Of a DNA stretch of 25,941 bases, positions 9,166 through 16,296 are shown one piece after another. The notes under the pieces were generated by a model. The model was not told the DNA's origin. It worked only from the letters and a program-made list of their open reading frames with translations, and searched no databases. This stretch comes from Bacillota bacterium (GTDB lineage: Bacteria > Bacillota > Clostridia > Lachnospirales > Lachnospiraceae). Both the position numbers and the translations under genes were made by a program. The stretch's first letter is position 1. Every line of letters begins with the position of its first letter. The stretch spans positions 1 through 25,941 of the forward strand of contig JAEYRK010000028.1 in NCBI GenBank assembly GCA_023435645.1. The letters run 5' to 3'.

Positions 9166-9358
9166 TGTGGATGGTGTGGATAATGTGGATAAATTTTATT
9201 AAATAAGATGTAAAAAATTGTAAAAATATAAGGAAGTATAATGAAAATACAAAAAATATAGAGATTTAGTCTATAAATGTAGAAAAGTCAAAGGACATAA
9301 GAATATCCACAGGATTATTCAGAAAAATTGTTGATAATCCTGTGGATACTGTGGATAA
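9166..9358. promoter_or_regulatory. DnaA-box cluster flanking an AT-rich tract
   Basis: Seven 9-mers resemble the DnaA box TTATCCACA. Given as their plus-strand form where reversed, they are: TGTGGATGG 9166-9174, TGTGGATAA 9175-9183 (perfect), TGTGGATAA 9184-9192 (perfect), ATATCCACA 9303-9311 in the opposite orientation, TGTTGATAA 9329-9337, TGTGGATAC 9341-9349, and TGTGGATAA 9350-9358 (perfect). The first three abut each other with no spacer, as do the last two, and the last one touches the murC stop codon. Between the groups, 9193-9300 contains only 19 G or C in 108 bases. DnaA binding is inferred from established box consensus. The unwinding-element reading of the AT tract is speculative. 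Confidence 0.75.
9304..9348. repeat. Perfect 15-bp inverted repeat containing two DnaA-like boxes
   Basis: TATCCACAGGATTAT (9304-9318) is the exact reverse complement of ATAATCCTGTGGATA (9334-9348), separated by 15 bases. Each arm carries a DnaA-like box, so the boxes face each other. In the murC direction the stem is followed by TTCTTATG, which is not a convincing T tract; termination of murC is possible but weakly supported. Confidence 0.85.
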
Positions 9359-10762
9359 CTAAAGTCCAAGAAGCGCTTCGCCTACTTTTACAATGTCTCC
9401 GGCGCCCATAGTTATCAACAGGTCGCCGTTCATACAATTTTCTAGTAAAAAAGTTTCAATTTCATCAAAGCAAGGGAAATAGTAAGCTTCCTTCCCTAAT
9501 TTCTCAAGCTCCGTAAGCAAATCCTTCGATGAAATATCCCCGGGGTCCTTCTCTCTGGCAGCATAAATATCTGCCACCACAATCTTGTCGGCTAAGGCTA
9601 GGGCTTCTGCAAAATGTGTCAGGTGAGCCTTCATGCGGGTGTAGGTATGGGGCTGGAAGACACACCAAAGGTTATTATGAGGATAGGCCTTGGCTGCTGT
9701 CAGGGTGGCAGTAACCTCGGTCGGATGATGGGCATAATCATCGATGATTGTGACGCCTCCGACCTTACCCTTTAACTCAAAGCGGCGTTCAACACCGCTA
9801 AACTTTAGTAAAGCAGATTTGATCTTATCCATAGGGATACCAACCTGAAGCGCCAGTCCGATGGCCGGTAAGGAATTAGATACATTATGCAAACCAATGA
9901 CGTTCAGCTTGATCCGGTCAATGAAGGTACCGCGATAATAAAAATCATAGCTTCCGGTACTGAAATCATCGAATACAATATTGTCTGCGGCATAATCATA
10001 GGTAAGGTCCGTCTTCCGATGCGAAGGATCTATGATACCATAAGTAAATACCTCACAGCTCAGATCCTTCGTAAGTGCCTCGTACTCATCGATCTCACCA
10101 TTTATAAACAGCTGGCCGTTCTCAGGAAGAAGCTTGGCAAATTTATGAAAGGATGTACGGATTTCATTCAAATCCTTGAAGAAGTCCAGATGATCCTCAT
10201 CGATGTTCAATATAATGCTTCTCTTCGGAAAGAAACTAAGGAAGGTGTTGGTATATTCGCAGGCTTCAGCGATAAAATGCTCTGATTTGCCCATGCGGAT
10301 ATTTCCTCCGATGGCATCCAGGATGCCTCCGACGGATATGGTAGGATCCAGCTCCCCTTCCATGAAAATCAATGAAACCATAGAGGTAGTAGTAGTCTTA
10401 CCGTGGGTGCCCGAGATTGCTACAGCATTATCAAAGTTCAGCATCAGCTGTCCGATCAGCTCCGCACGGTTCAGCAGCGGAACTTTTTTGTTGATTACCT
10501 CAACAAATTCCTCGTTATCCTCATGGATTGCAGCGGTATAGACGACCACATCAATATCTGACGTTATATTAGCAGCTCTCTGCCCAATGGCAACCGGAAT
10601 ACCCAAATCAGTCAGATGGTCAGTAATTTTACTTTTGTGGCTATCGGAACCACTGACCTTATATCCGATATTATGTAAGTATTCAGCGAAGCCACTCATG
10701 CTAATTCCACCGATCCCGATAAAATGGATTCGGCAGGGATTACTAAAGTCTATTTTGTACAT
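9359..10762 (-). CDS. murC: UDP-N-acetylmuramate--L-alanine ligase
   Basis: MurC adds L-alanine to UDP-N-acetylmuramate using ATP, the first amino-acid step of peptidoglycan precursor synthesis in the cytoplasm. The protein has 467 residues, normal for the family. The N-terminal Rossmann domain has GIGGISMSG at 16-24. The central ligase domain has the ATP loop SGTHGKTTTTS at 117-127, EACEYTNTFL at 166-175 and NIDEDHLD at 186-193. The C-terminal domain has DDYAHHPTE at 341-349 and FQPHTYTR shortly after. The start has AGGAAG six bases upstream. The stop codon directly abuts a DnaA box. murC is monocistronic or leads into the dnaD-like operon; a 307-base regulatory gap separates them. Confidence 0.96.
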   Translation of the reverse strand: MYKIDFSNPCRIHFIGIGGISMSGFAEYLHNIGYKVSGSDSHKSKITDHLTDLGIPVAIGQRAANITSDIDVVVYTAAIHEDNEEFVEVINKKVPLLNRAELIGQLMLNFDNAVAISGTHGKTTTTSMVSLIFMEGELDPTISVGGILDAIGGNIRMGKSEHFIAEACEYTNTFLSFFPKRSIILNIDEDHLDFFKDLNEIRTSFHKFAKLLPENGQLFINGEIDEYEALTKDLSCEVFTYGIIDPSHRKTDLTYDYAADNIVFDDFSTGSYDFYYRGTFIDRIKLNVIGLHNVSNSLPAIGLALQVGIPMDKIKSALLKFSGVERRFELKGKVGGVTIIDDYAHHPTEVTATLTAAKAYPHNNLWCVFQPHTYTRMKAHLTHFAEALALADKIVVADIYAAREKDPGDISSKDLLTELEKLGKEAYYFPCFDEIETFLLENCMNGDLLITMGAGDIVKVGEALLGL

Positions 10763-10812
10763 ATGGCACTTCCTATTCTGTTGATTTTACATTTGGTGTT
10801 TTTTCTATAGCT

Positions 10813-10840
10813 ATTATAACCTTTTTTAACTAAATTACAA
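10813..10840 (-). promoter_or_regulatory. Putative murC promoter
   Basis: On the minus strand TTGTAA (10835-10840) and a perfect TATAAT (10813-10818) are separated by 16 bases. They lie about 50 bases upstream of the murC start. The -10 is consensus and the -35 matches four of six positions. Confidence 0.55.
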
Positions 10841-11039
10841 GACTTAGAGAAAGATTTCCCAAGAATAAACAATCAATAGAAGAGTTTTCGTTTTACTGTA
10901 ATATATTCTTTTTTATGTGCTAGAATGCAAGACTACATTTACAAATAGTGAAAAAAAGCATAGAAGGAGCCAAAAATCTGTTATTGGATGGAAAATATTT
11001 AAAAAGATGTAAATTTTATCTAGAATCTTGTAAAAAATA

Positions 11040-11068
11040 TTCACATTTTTGATTAAATATGGTATAAT
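11040..11068 (+). promoter_or_regulatory. spoVG promoter, sigma-A type
   Basis: TTCACA (11040-11045) and a perfect TATAAT (11063-11068) are separated by 17 bases, one mismatch from full sigma-A consensus. This implies an untranslated leader of roughly 135 bases before the spoVG start. A second TATAAT at 11091-11096 has no well-spaced -35. Confidence 0.65.
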
Positions 11069-11212
11069 AGTCTCACTGACAGCAGATAGGTATAATTTAC
11101 TAAGTGGAAAAGTACCTGTGGAACGTAGTAATGGAAAAAGGGGAGTTAACATTAAGTTTACATAACTTTTTCTTAAACTAACGATAAATATTGACAGAAG
11201 GGGGATTATGCC

Positions 11213-11494
11213 ATGCAGATTACTGATGTACGCGTACGTAAGGTTAGTAAGGAGGGCAAGATGAAGGCAGTTGTATCAATTACCATTGATAATGAATTCG
11301 TAGTTCATGATATCAAGGTAATTGAAGGGGACAAGGGCCTGTTTATCGCAATGCCGAGCAGAAAAGCCGGAGATGGTGAGTATAGGGATATTGCTCATCC
11401 GATTAATTCGGATACAAGAGACAAAATCCAGAAAATCATCTTAGAGAAGTACGAAATCGCAGCACTTGAAGCGGATGTTGACATCGAAGAGTAG
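11213..11494 (+). CDS. spoVG: SpoVG RNA/DNA-binding regulator
   Basis: Small protein of 93 residues with the near-invariant SpoVG sequence: MQITDVRVRKV at the start, the central VVHDIKVIEGDKGLFIAMPS at 30-49, and DIAHPIN at about 59-65. The family is a site-specific nucleic-acid-binding regulator named for a sporulation-septation role, with wider roles in cell-surface and virulence gene control in other Firmicutes. The start has AAGGGGG eight bases upstream. It is a single-gene unit with a consensus promoter upstream and a strong terminator downstream. The C-terminal tail is acidic, as usual. Its presence is compatible with a spore-forming ancestry but does not prove sporulation. Confidence 0.96.
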   Translation: MQITDVRVRKVSKEGKMKAVVSITIDNEFVVHDIKVIEGDKGLFIAMPSRKAGDGEYRDIAHPINSDTRDKIQKIILEKYEIAALEADVDIEE

Positions 11495-11516
11495 TGAGAA
11501 GGCGTAATAAAAAGAC

Positions 11517-11546
11517 AAAAAAGGCAGCCGGGGGGCTGCCTTTTTT
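11517..11546 (+). terminator. Strong bidirectional intrinsic terminator after spoVG
   Basis: AAAAAAGGCAGCC (11517-11529) pairs perfectly with GGCTGCCTTTTTT (11534-11546) around a GGGG loop, a 13-bp stem with T tracts on both strands. It lies 22 bases after the spoVG stop. It also lies 32 bases after the stop of the convergent secreted-protein gene, so it should end both units. Confidence 0.93.
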
Positions 11547-11578
11547 GTATGCGTCATAGCTTTCTATGCCTTAGAAGG

Positions 11579-12772
11579 TTACGGCCTTCTTATGTTTACA
11601 TCAAAGCTTGTAATAGCGGAGGATAGCATTAAGCTGATATTCTTAGAGGAATTCTCATCGGTACCCTTCTTTCTGACATATACAGTACTGCCGTCAGGAG
11701 CAGTCGCATTGGTCAAGGTCATCGGCTTTGCTAAGCTAACAGTAGTCCATTTGGCTTTCATAGGATCAAATTCCATCCCCGGCTTGATGATGGTATATTC
11801 ATAGGAATTCGTTATAGAAGCCAGATTAAACACCATAGTCAATTTGGAATTCACATAGTAATAAGAAACATCCTCGGTATTTCCGCCGATTCTTGGTGCT
11901 GCCTGCTGACCGGGTATTGTAAGCAGGGCGGTCTTGGAGTAAGGAGCCTTCTCTGTGGCAGCTGTACGGAGCTTCAGGGTTACATTTCTTGCACCGTTCT
12001 GATGCAGAACCCCCGGAGCGATCTCTTCCAATGTCATTCCCTTCGTACATTCTATCCATATACCGGTAGCTTCCTCATAGTATTCCATTGCGGTAGTGGT
12101 GTTCAAGGTAAGCTTAGATGAATTTACACTTACCTTTGGTGCGTCGGCACGGGTCGGGATGGTAAGGGTGATTTCTTTGCTGGGACGACTCCCGGGATCC
12201 TTAGCGCTACCCACCTCCTGAGGAAGGCGCAGAATCAGCTTGGCACCCTTTACCCGGAAGGACTCTACTGTTTCTAGGAAGGCTTGATAGGAAGCAGTGC
12301 TCTCATCCAGACTGACGGTGCTCCAGTGATAATCCGAAGCCTTTCTCCATTCAAAGATTTCGGATAGATCGGTGTGATCAAATATAAATTCACCCTCAAC
12401 CTTATCAAAGGAAACATTGAAGTCATTGTTCTGCTTGGGAATTGTCACTGAGGCTATGCCGGTGTGAAGATCCCCTTTAAAAGAAAGAGTTACGTCATTG
12501 GAAGAGGAGATCCAGGAGATATCCATAAGGTAAGCCCCAGATACATAGCTGCCCTCCACCTCCGTCCAATTCTCATTATCTGTTGAATAATACACAATGG
12601 AATTATTATGGTTAAAGACTTGAATCGTAAGCTCCTCATAATTAATTACGCCCAGGGATACCCTTGAGGCTGTGGTGGCCTTTGCATCAGCCGCAGGGGC
12701 GATGATAAGCAGAAGCAGGAGAAGCAGGACTGCCGATATATAATCATTTACTCTTTGAAACTGTTTTCTCAT
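11579..12772 (-). CDS. Secreted beta-rich protein, short paralog
   Basis: Unrecognised secreted protein of 397 residues. The start at 12772 is preferred to the ATG at 12802, because GGAGG (12778-12782) stands 5 bases upstream and the protein then begins with a classical signal peptide: basic MRKQFQR, eight consecutive hydrophobic residues in LLLLLLLI, and a probable cleavage site after ADAKA near residue 32. The mature part is Ser/Thr-rich, predicted to be beta strand, and built of about four modules joined by TIP-x(4)-AP linkers (for example LTIPTRADAP at 203-212 and LTIPGQQAAP at 284-293). There is no LPXTG, SLH, cell-wall-binding repeat or lipobox. It aligns along its full length with residues about 30-396 of the protein encoded just upstream, sharing DISWIS, FKGD and TIPKQ. 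It is transcribed after that gene, with 30 bases between. The function is unknown; an extracellular or surface role is inferred. Confidence 0.75.
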   Translation of the reverse strand: MRKQFQRVNDYISAVLLLLLLLIIAPAADAKATTASRVSLGVINYEELTIQVFNHNNSIVYYSTDNENWTEVEGSYVSGAYLMDISWISSSNDVTLSFKGDLHTGIASVTIPKQNNDFNVSFDKVEGEFIFDHTDLSEIFEWRKASDYHWSTVSLDESTASYQAFLETVESFRVKGAKLILRLPQEVGSAKDPGSRPSKEITLTIPTRADAPKVSVNSSKLTLNTTTAMEYYEEATGIWIECTKGMTLEEIAPGVLHQNGARNVTLKLRTAATEKAPYSKTALLTIPGQQAAPRIGGNTEDVSYYYVNSKLTMVFNLASITNSYEYTIIKPGMEFDPMKAKWTTVSLAKPMTLTNATAPDGSTVYVRKKGTDENSSKNISLMLSSAITSFDVNIRRP

Positions 12773-12802
12773 AAAAACCTCCGTTTTCTGTTTTACAGCC
12801 AT

Positions 12803-15157
12803 CTAGTCCCCATTGAGTATGGTCAGTTTACAGCCGCTGTTTATAACGAAGCCGTTGCTTAAGGTGATCACAATATTTTTCGTATCGGTGGAGCTGGTGG
12901 AAAGCTTGTTGATTTTCACATTGGAGAGATGAATTGTTGCTTTCCCCTTGCTTATGGTTGCCGAGCCAAAGATGGAGTAATCTCCCCAGGTGACATTAGC
13001 GACACTGACGCCATAGGTGCTGTCAAATAGGGTGAGGGTAATCGTAAAGGTCGTTACATCCTGCGTAATCGTGGTGGTGCTTCCATCCGGATTTGTAACG
13101 ACAGAAGTGGTTTTCTCCTTCAGGCTACCCTCCGTGATGGACCAGGCAATCGGAATATCATCAATCGTAGCAGTTTTGATCAAGGTAATATAGATATCCT
13201 CCTCCAGAAGCTCGTCATTGTTAAGGCTGATCGTAAGGGGGAGTGCCTGATCCATAAACGCTGCAGCAGCAGCCTTCTCCAGATTGGCTACATTCACGGT
13301 TACCGTGGCTGTTGCCACAGAGGCTCCGCTATCATTGGTATAACTGCTGTAGTCTACGGAATAATCCTTACCTGCTTCCAGGGTATAGCTACTTAATTTC
13401 ACGGAGCTGATGGAGGTTGCCGTAGAGGTAAATTGTTCAATACCGGTGGGATCCGGAACCTTTGCTGTTCCGAAATCCAGCCGGAACTTAAAGCTTGCCG
13501 CATCCTTCGGGTCATTGGACATATAGATCCGTTTAAAGCTTGTGGAGTAATCCTGTGCATTCGGATTGTTTACCACAGTACCAGGATACAGATATAAGAG
13601 AACTCCCTGTGTCGGTGTACTACGGATAAGCTCCTGATTTGCCAGAGTAATATTAGCGTACAGAGTCTCCTGCGTCAGAGAATTGATGCTTTCGGTAGAG
13701 ATAATCCTGGTGGTGATCAGGTATTTATCCTCAGGGCCGGTATTCTTTGTGTTAACAGAAACGGTGCTTTTCGTGGGTACAGCGCCCTTATTGTTCCCAT
13801 AGGCATCATAGAACTCAACGGAGGATACGGTTGTCTGGGTAGGGCTATATAGGAAGAAGGTCAGGTAGCTGGCACTGTTACTGCTTCTGCATACGCCGGC
13901 AGTTGATATCAGAGTAGTCAGCTGGGAGGCCTTTGCAGGAGAGGGATAAATCACTCCGTTACTGCCTGTTACATTAAGCTCTACCGAAGGTAATACGAAC
14001 TCTGAGTCGGAGGAACTTACATTAGCTTTCTGTCTAATATAGATCTGGGAGCCCTCAGGAGCTGTACTTTTGCTGATACTGACAGCAGAGGAGCTATTGA
14101 TGGTTTTCCAGTTGGCGGTCTGATGATCCAATTCCTTACCCTTTGCTATGACTGTATATTCGAAGGGGTTTGATGCAGAGGCAGTCTTAATGGTCAGAGT
14201 TAAGGTGGAGGAGCTGGTATAATTTAATGAGATACCATTTGCTTCCTCTCCGGGGGCGGGTCTCTGTACTGGAATGGTAACGGTGGCTATATTAGAAACC
14301 TGGGATGAGCTGCTGGCATTTTTTCTAAATTGAAATACTGCTTCCTTCCCTTCTGTAGCTCCGTTATATAATACCTCCGGTGCGATATCCTTCAGAAGCA
14401 GATCCCTTGTGCCTGTGATGGTGATCCATTCTGACATACTGCCGTCACTGCTTAACTTGCGGTATGCCATACCCCTACTTACGGGAATACTGAATCGGGA
14501 ACCATTCACCTTAACATCGGGAGCGGCGGTCTTCTTAGGGATTGTAAGGAGAACTTCCTTGCTGGCTCTCATACCGGGGGATAAGCTTCCCGTACCGTTC
14601 ACCGGTGCCAGACGATAATAGAGCTGAGCACCGTTGGTAAAGTAGTGGCTGATTTCAGCATTATGAGTATCTATATTCAGCTCCTTCCAGATGGAGCTGC
14701 CTTTTTTTCTCCATTGTATGGTACGATTGCCGGCATTACTGAAGGTCACGATGCCCTTTTGCTTATGAAAGCTTGCCTTAAAGTTAGATACCTGCTTTGG
14801 AAGGGTTACCGATACAATGCTTTCGGAGTAGTCCCCTTTGAAGGTCAAGGTATAATTAGCCAAAGTGCTGATCCAGGAGATATCCATGGTAATGGTCTGA
14901 CTGCCTGCCGCAGGTCTGGGTAGGGCTTCCCATTTCTTCTTTGAGGAATCAGAAAACCAGACTGCGGTATCCCTGCTGTTACACTGAAGGGTTAGGGTAC
15001 TGTTGGTATAATTGATTTCCTTGATCTGGATGCCTACCGGTGCTGCCTTTACACTCCTGTGGATAAAGGCGCCTGTAGTGAGGAAAAGTAAAAATAATGC
15101 TACAAATCCCCATAGCTTAAAATCAGTTGTTCTTTTGAATTCTCTTTTGTTTCCCAT
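12803..15157 (-). CDS. Secreted beta-rich protein, long paralog with unique C-terminal half
   Basis: Unrecognised secreted protein of 784 residues. Residues about 15-38 form a hydrophobic signal segment ending RSVKAAP, with probable cleavage after SVKA. Residues about 40-396 repeat the modular plan of the shorter neighbour: MDISWIS at 91-97, FKGD at 106-109, TLPKQ at 118-122, and TIP-x(4)-AP linkers at 205-213 and 294-302. From about residue 400 to the end there is a separate region rich in Ser, Thr and Val, with several beta-sandwich-like segments and a TTSVVTNPDGSTTTIT stretch, absent from the paralog. There is one isolated Cys in each half of the protein's length but no cell-wall anchor signal. 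The start is supported by GAGG six bases upstream. First gene of a two-gene unit. Adhesin, matrix or envelope roles are guesses; no function is assigned. Confidence 0.75.
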   Translation of the reverse strand: MGNKREFKRTTDFKLWGFVALFLLFLTTGAFIHRSVKAAPVGIQIKEINYTNSTLTLQCNSRDTAVWFSDSSKKKWEALPRPAAGSQTITMDISWISTLANYTLTFKGDYSESIVSVTLPKQVSNFKASFHKQKGIVTFSNAGNRTIQWRKKGSSIWKELNIDTHNAEISHYFTNGAQLYYRLAPVNGTGSLSPGMRASKEVLLTIPKKTAAPDVKVNGSRFSIPVSRGMAYRKLSSDGSMSEWITITGTRDLLLKDIAPEVLYNGATEGKEAVFQFRKNASSSSQVSNIATVTIPVQRPAPGEEANGISLNYTSSSTLTLTIKTASASNPFEYTVIAKGKELDHQTANWKTINSSSAVSISKSTAPEGSQIYIRQKANVSSSDSEFVLPSVELNVTGSNGVIYPSPAKASQLTTLISTAGVCRSSNSASYLTFFLYSPTQTTVSSVEFYDAYGNNKGAVPTKSTVSVNTKNTGPEDKYLITTRIISTESINSLTQETLYANITLANQELIRSTPTQGVLLYLYPGTVVNNPNAQDYSTSFKRIYMSNDPKDAASFKFRLDFGTAKVPDPTGIEQFTSTATSISSVKLSSYTLEAGKDYSVDYSSYTNDSGASVATATVTVNVANLEKAAAAAFMDQALPLTISLNNDELLEEDIYITLIKTATIDDIPIAWSITEGSLKEKTTSVVTNPDGSTTTITQDVTTFTITLTLFDSTYGVSVANVTWGDYSIFGSATISKGKATIHLSNVKINKLSTSSTDTKNIVITLSNGFVINSGCKLTILNGD

Positions 15158-15441
15158 GTCTAACCTCGCTTCCGGGATATGAAGTCGTACGTCCGTGTAT
15201 CAAACTTATATCTTTCTTTTTTTCCTTATAGATTTTGGGCTTTCGATACGAATTTGGTAAGCTGCCTTGTTTCATAAGAAATAACCGGACTACCCTTTGA
15301 ATAGTCTCCATATTGTATATCGGTCATGTGACCATAGGCTTAATAGCAAATGGCAAATTTTAAGAAATTTGTAAGATTTACATTGATTTGAAAAGCGGGC
15401 GGGTAAGAGACAATTGTATGCTTTGGAACAAAAGCTGCGGA

Positions 15442-15478
15442 CAACTGTATGGCAGTGGATTATCTGACGAAACAGTTG
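15442..15478. repeat. Inverted repeat overlapping the pth -35 element
   Basis: CAACTGT (15442-15448) is the reverse complement of ACAGTTG (15472-15478), separated by 23 bases. The right arm overlaps the -35 hexamer TTGCCA of the putative pth promoter. It could be an operator for a dimeric repressor, but seven-base arms can occur by chance. Confidence 0.4.
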
Positions 15479-15504
15479 CCAACCCATGTCAGAAAGTTTA
15501 TAAT
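15476..15504 (+). promoter_or_regulatory. Putative promoter of the pth-mfd unit
   Basis: TTGCCA (15476-15481) and perfect TATAAT (15499-15504) are separated by exactly 17 bases, a near-consensus sigma-A promoter about 110 bases upstream of the pth start. Confidence 0.65.
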
Positions 15505-15612
15505 AATGAAGCAAAGCTTCCTGTAGCAAAGCGCGAAAATAAGAAAATAAGAACGGACAGGCAATTGCCAGCTCTGTTATGAGTATAGAAATAATAGGAA
15601 TGAGGAATTAGG

Positions 15613-16296
15613 ATGCATATTATAATAGGATTGGGGAACCCGAGTGATAAATACCGGGCAACCAGACATAATATTGGTTGGGATGCAATCACAAGGCTGT
15701 CCGATGATTACCGGATCCCCCTGGATTTTAAGAAGCATAAGGCCATCTGCGGGAAGGGCTATATCGGCGGAGAGAAAGTCATCCTAGCTCAGCCGGTCAC
15801 CTATATGAACCTAAGCGGAGAAAGTGTCAGGGAGCTGGTGGATTTTTATAAGGTCTCACCGGAGGAGATTATCGTAATCTATGATGATATCAGCCTGGAG
15901 GTGGGACAGCTTCGAATCCGCAAAAAGGGCAGCGCCGGTGGTCATAATGGGATCAAAAGCATCATTAGCCATCTGGGAACGGAGGATTTTCCGAGAATTA
16001 AAATTGGTGTCGGAGATAAGCCGAAGGACTGGGATCTGGCCGATTATGTAATGTCCAGGTTTCACGGAGAAGAGCAGGCAAGGATTCGGGAAGCCCTGAA
16101 GGATGCCTCCGATGCCTGTCAGCTTATGGTTGATTCCAAAATTGATGAGGCCATGAACCGCTATAATAAGAAGAAGGAATCCGTAAAGAAGCAGAAACCA
16201 TCGGGACAGGGCAAAGCTTCGGGACAGGAAATGTCTCCGGGACAGGGCAAGGCTTCGGAACAGGATGAACACAGGGATGAGGAAATCAGCCGGTAG
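15613..16296 (+). CDS. pth: Peptidyl-tRNA hydrolase with repeat-built C-terminal tail
   Basis: Peptidyl-tRNA hydrolase cleaves peptides from prematurely released peptidyl-tRNA and so recycles tRNA in the cytoplasm. The catalytic core is complete: GLGNP at 6-10 with Asn9, the catalytic His19 in RHNIGWD, Asn66 in YMNLSG, Asp91/Asp92, and GSAGGHNG at 106-113. The core ends near residue 186, matching the usual length of about 190. The remaining ~40 residues are a hydrophilic tail made of hexapeptides such as SGQGKA, SGQEMS and PGQGKA, encoded by an 18-base tandem repeat, followed by an acidic end. The tail is not part of the known fold and is probably disordered. GAGGAATTAGG upstream is the likely ribosome binding site. 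It lies 146 bases before mfd, an arrangement also known in Bacillus, where pth and mfd are close. Confidence 0.95.
   Translation: MHIIIGLGNPSDKYRATRHNIGWDAITRLSDDYRIPLDFKKHKAICGKGYIGGEKVILAQPVTYMNLSGESVRELVDFYKVSPEEIIVIYDDISLEVGQLRIRKKGSAGGHNGIKSIISHLGTEDFPRIKIGVGDKPKDWDLADYVMSRFHGEEQARIREALKDASDACQLMVDSKIDEAMNRYNKKKESVKKQKPSGQGKASGQEMSPGQGKASEQDEHRDEEISR
16202..16264 (+). repeat. 18-bp coding tandem repeat in the pth tail
   Basis: Three 18-base units at 16202-16219, 16220-16237 and 16238-16255, each beginning CGGGACAGG, plus a partial copy CGGAACAGG at 16256-16264. The period is a multiple of three, so the repeat can expand or contract in frame by six residues at a time. Units 1 and 3 differ at one base; unit 2 diverges in its second half. 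Confidence 0.9.

Larger units (their letters stand above)
9052..9358. other. Intergenic region between murC and the dnaD-like gene
   Basis: This 307-base gap holds, from right to left in the direction of transcription, the end of murC, a tandem pair of DnaA boxes, an inverted repeat, an AT-rich tract, a tandem triplet of DnaA boxes, and a candidate extended -10 promoter for the dnaD-like operon. No open reading frame of note is seen. Confidence 0.8.
10763..11212. other. Divergent intergenic region between murC and spoVG
   Basis: This AT-rich 450-base gap carries the murC promoter at its left and the spoVG promoter at about 11040-11068. I see no sigma-H type promoter (AGGA...GAAT layout) of the kind known for Bacillus spoVG, and no RNA structure I recognise. 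An open frame of 79 codons on the minus strand lacks a good ribosome binding site and spans the spoVG promoter, so it was not called. Confidence 0.6.
15158..15612. other. Divergent intergenic region between the secreted-protein genes and pth
   Basis: This 455-base gap contains the pth promoter near 15476-15504 with an overlapping inverted repeat. A small GAAGC-AAA-GCTTC hairpin (15508-15520) lies in the pth leader. On the minus strand side I find no convincing promoter for the secreted-protein pair and no match to a c-di-GMP riboswitch core. Short open frames here have no credible ribosome binding sites. Confidence 0.5.

Noticed and set aside
9166..9358. Calling the DnaA-box region oriC outright
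   Set aside because: dnaA, dnaN, rpmH and rnpA, the usual neighbours of the Firmicutes origin, are not in the window, and skew cannot be assessed over 26 kb.
9887..10541. Two plus-strand open frames (132 and 112 codons) inside murC
   Set aside because: They lie antisense to a fully conserved MurC, overlap each other and have no credible ribosome binding sites.
10913..11152. Minus-strand 79-codon open frame between murC and spoVG
   Set aside because: It runs across the spoVG promoter, has no good ribosome binding site and an unremarkable hydrophobic composition.
11131..11181. Micro-ORF of 16 codons in the spoVG leader (MEKGELTL...)
   Set aside because: No proper ribosome binding site and no attenuator structure follow it; such short frames are common by chance.
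10763..11212. Sigma-H promoter for spoVG, as in Bacillus
   Set aside because: No AGGA...GAAT pair at suitable spacing; a near-consensus sigma-A promoter explains expression better.
15158..15612. Possible c-di-GMP or other riboswitch upstream of the secreted-protein genes or pth
   Set aside because: Read on both strands, the conserved core sequences are absent and no multi-stem structure with a terminator is evident.
15856..16272. Minus-strand 138-codon frame opposite pth
   Set aside because: It mirrors the Pth coding frame and its terminal repeat; the composition (Ser/Leu/Phe-rich) is that of antisense translation.
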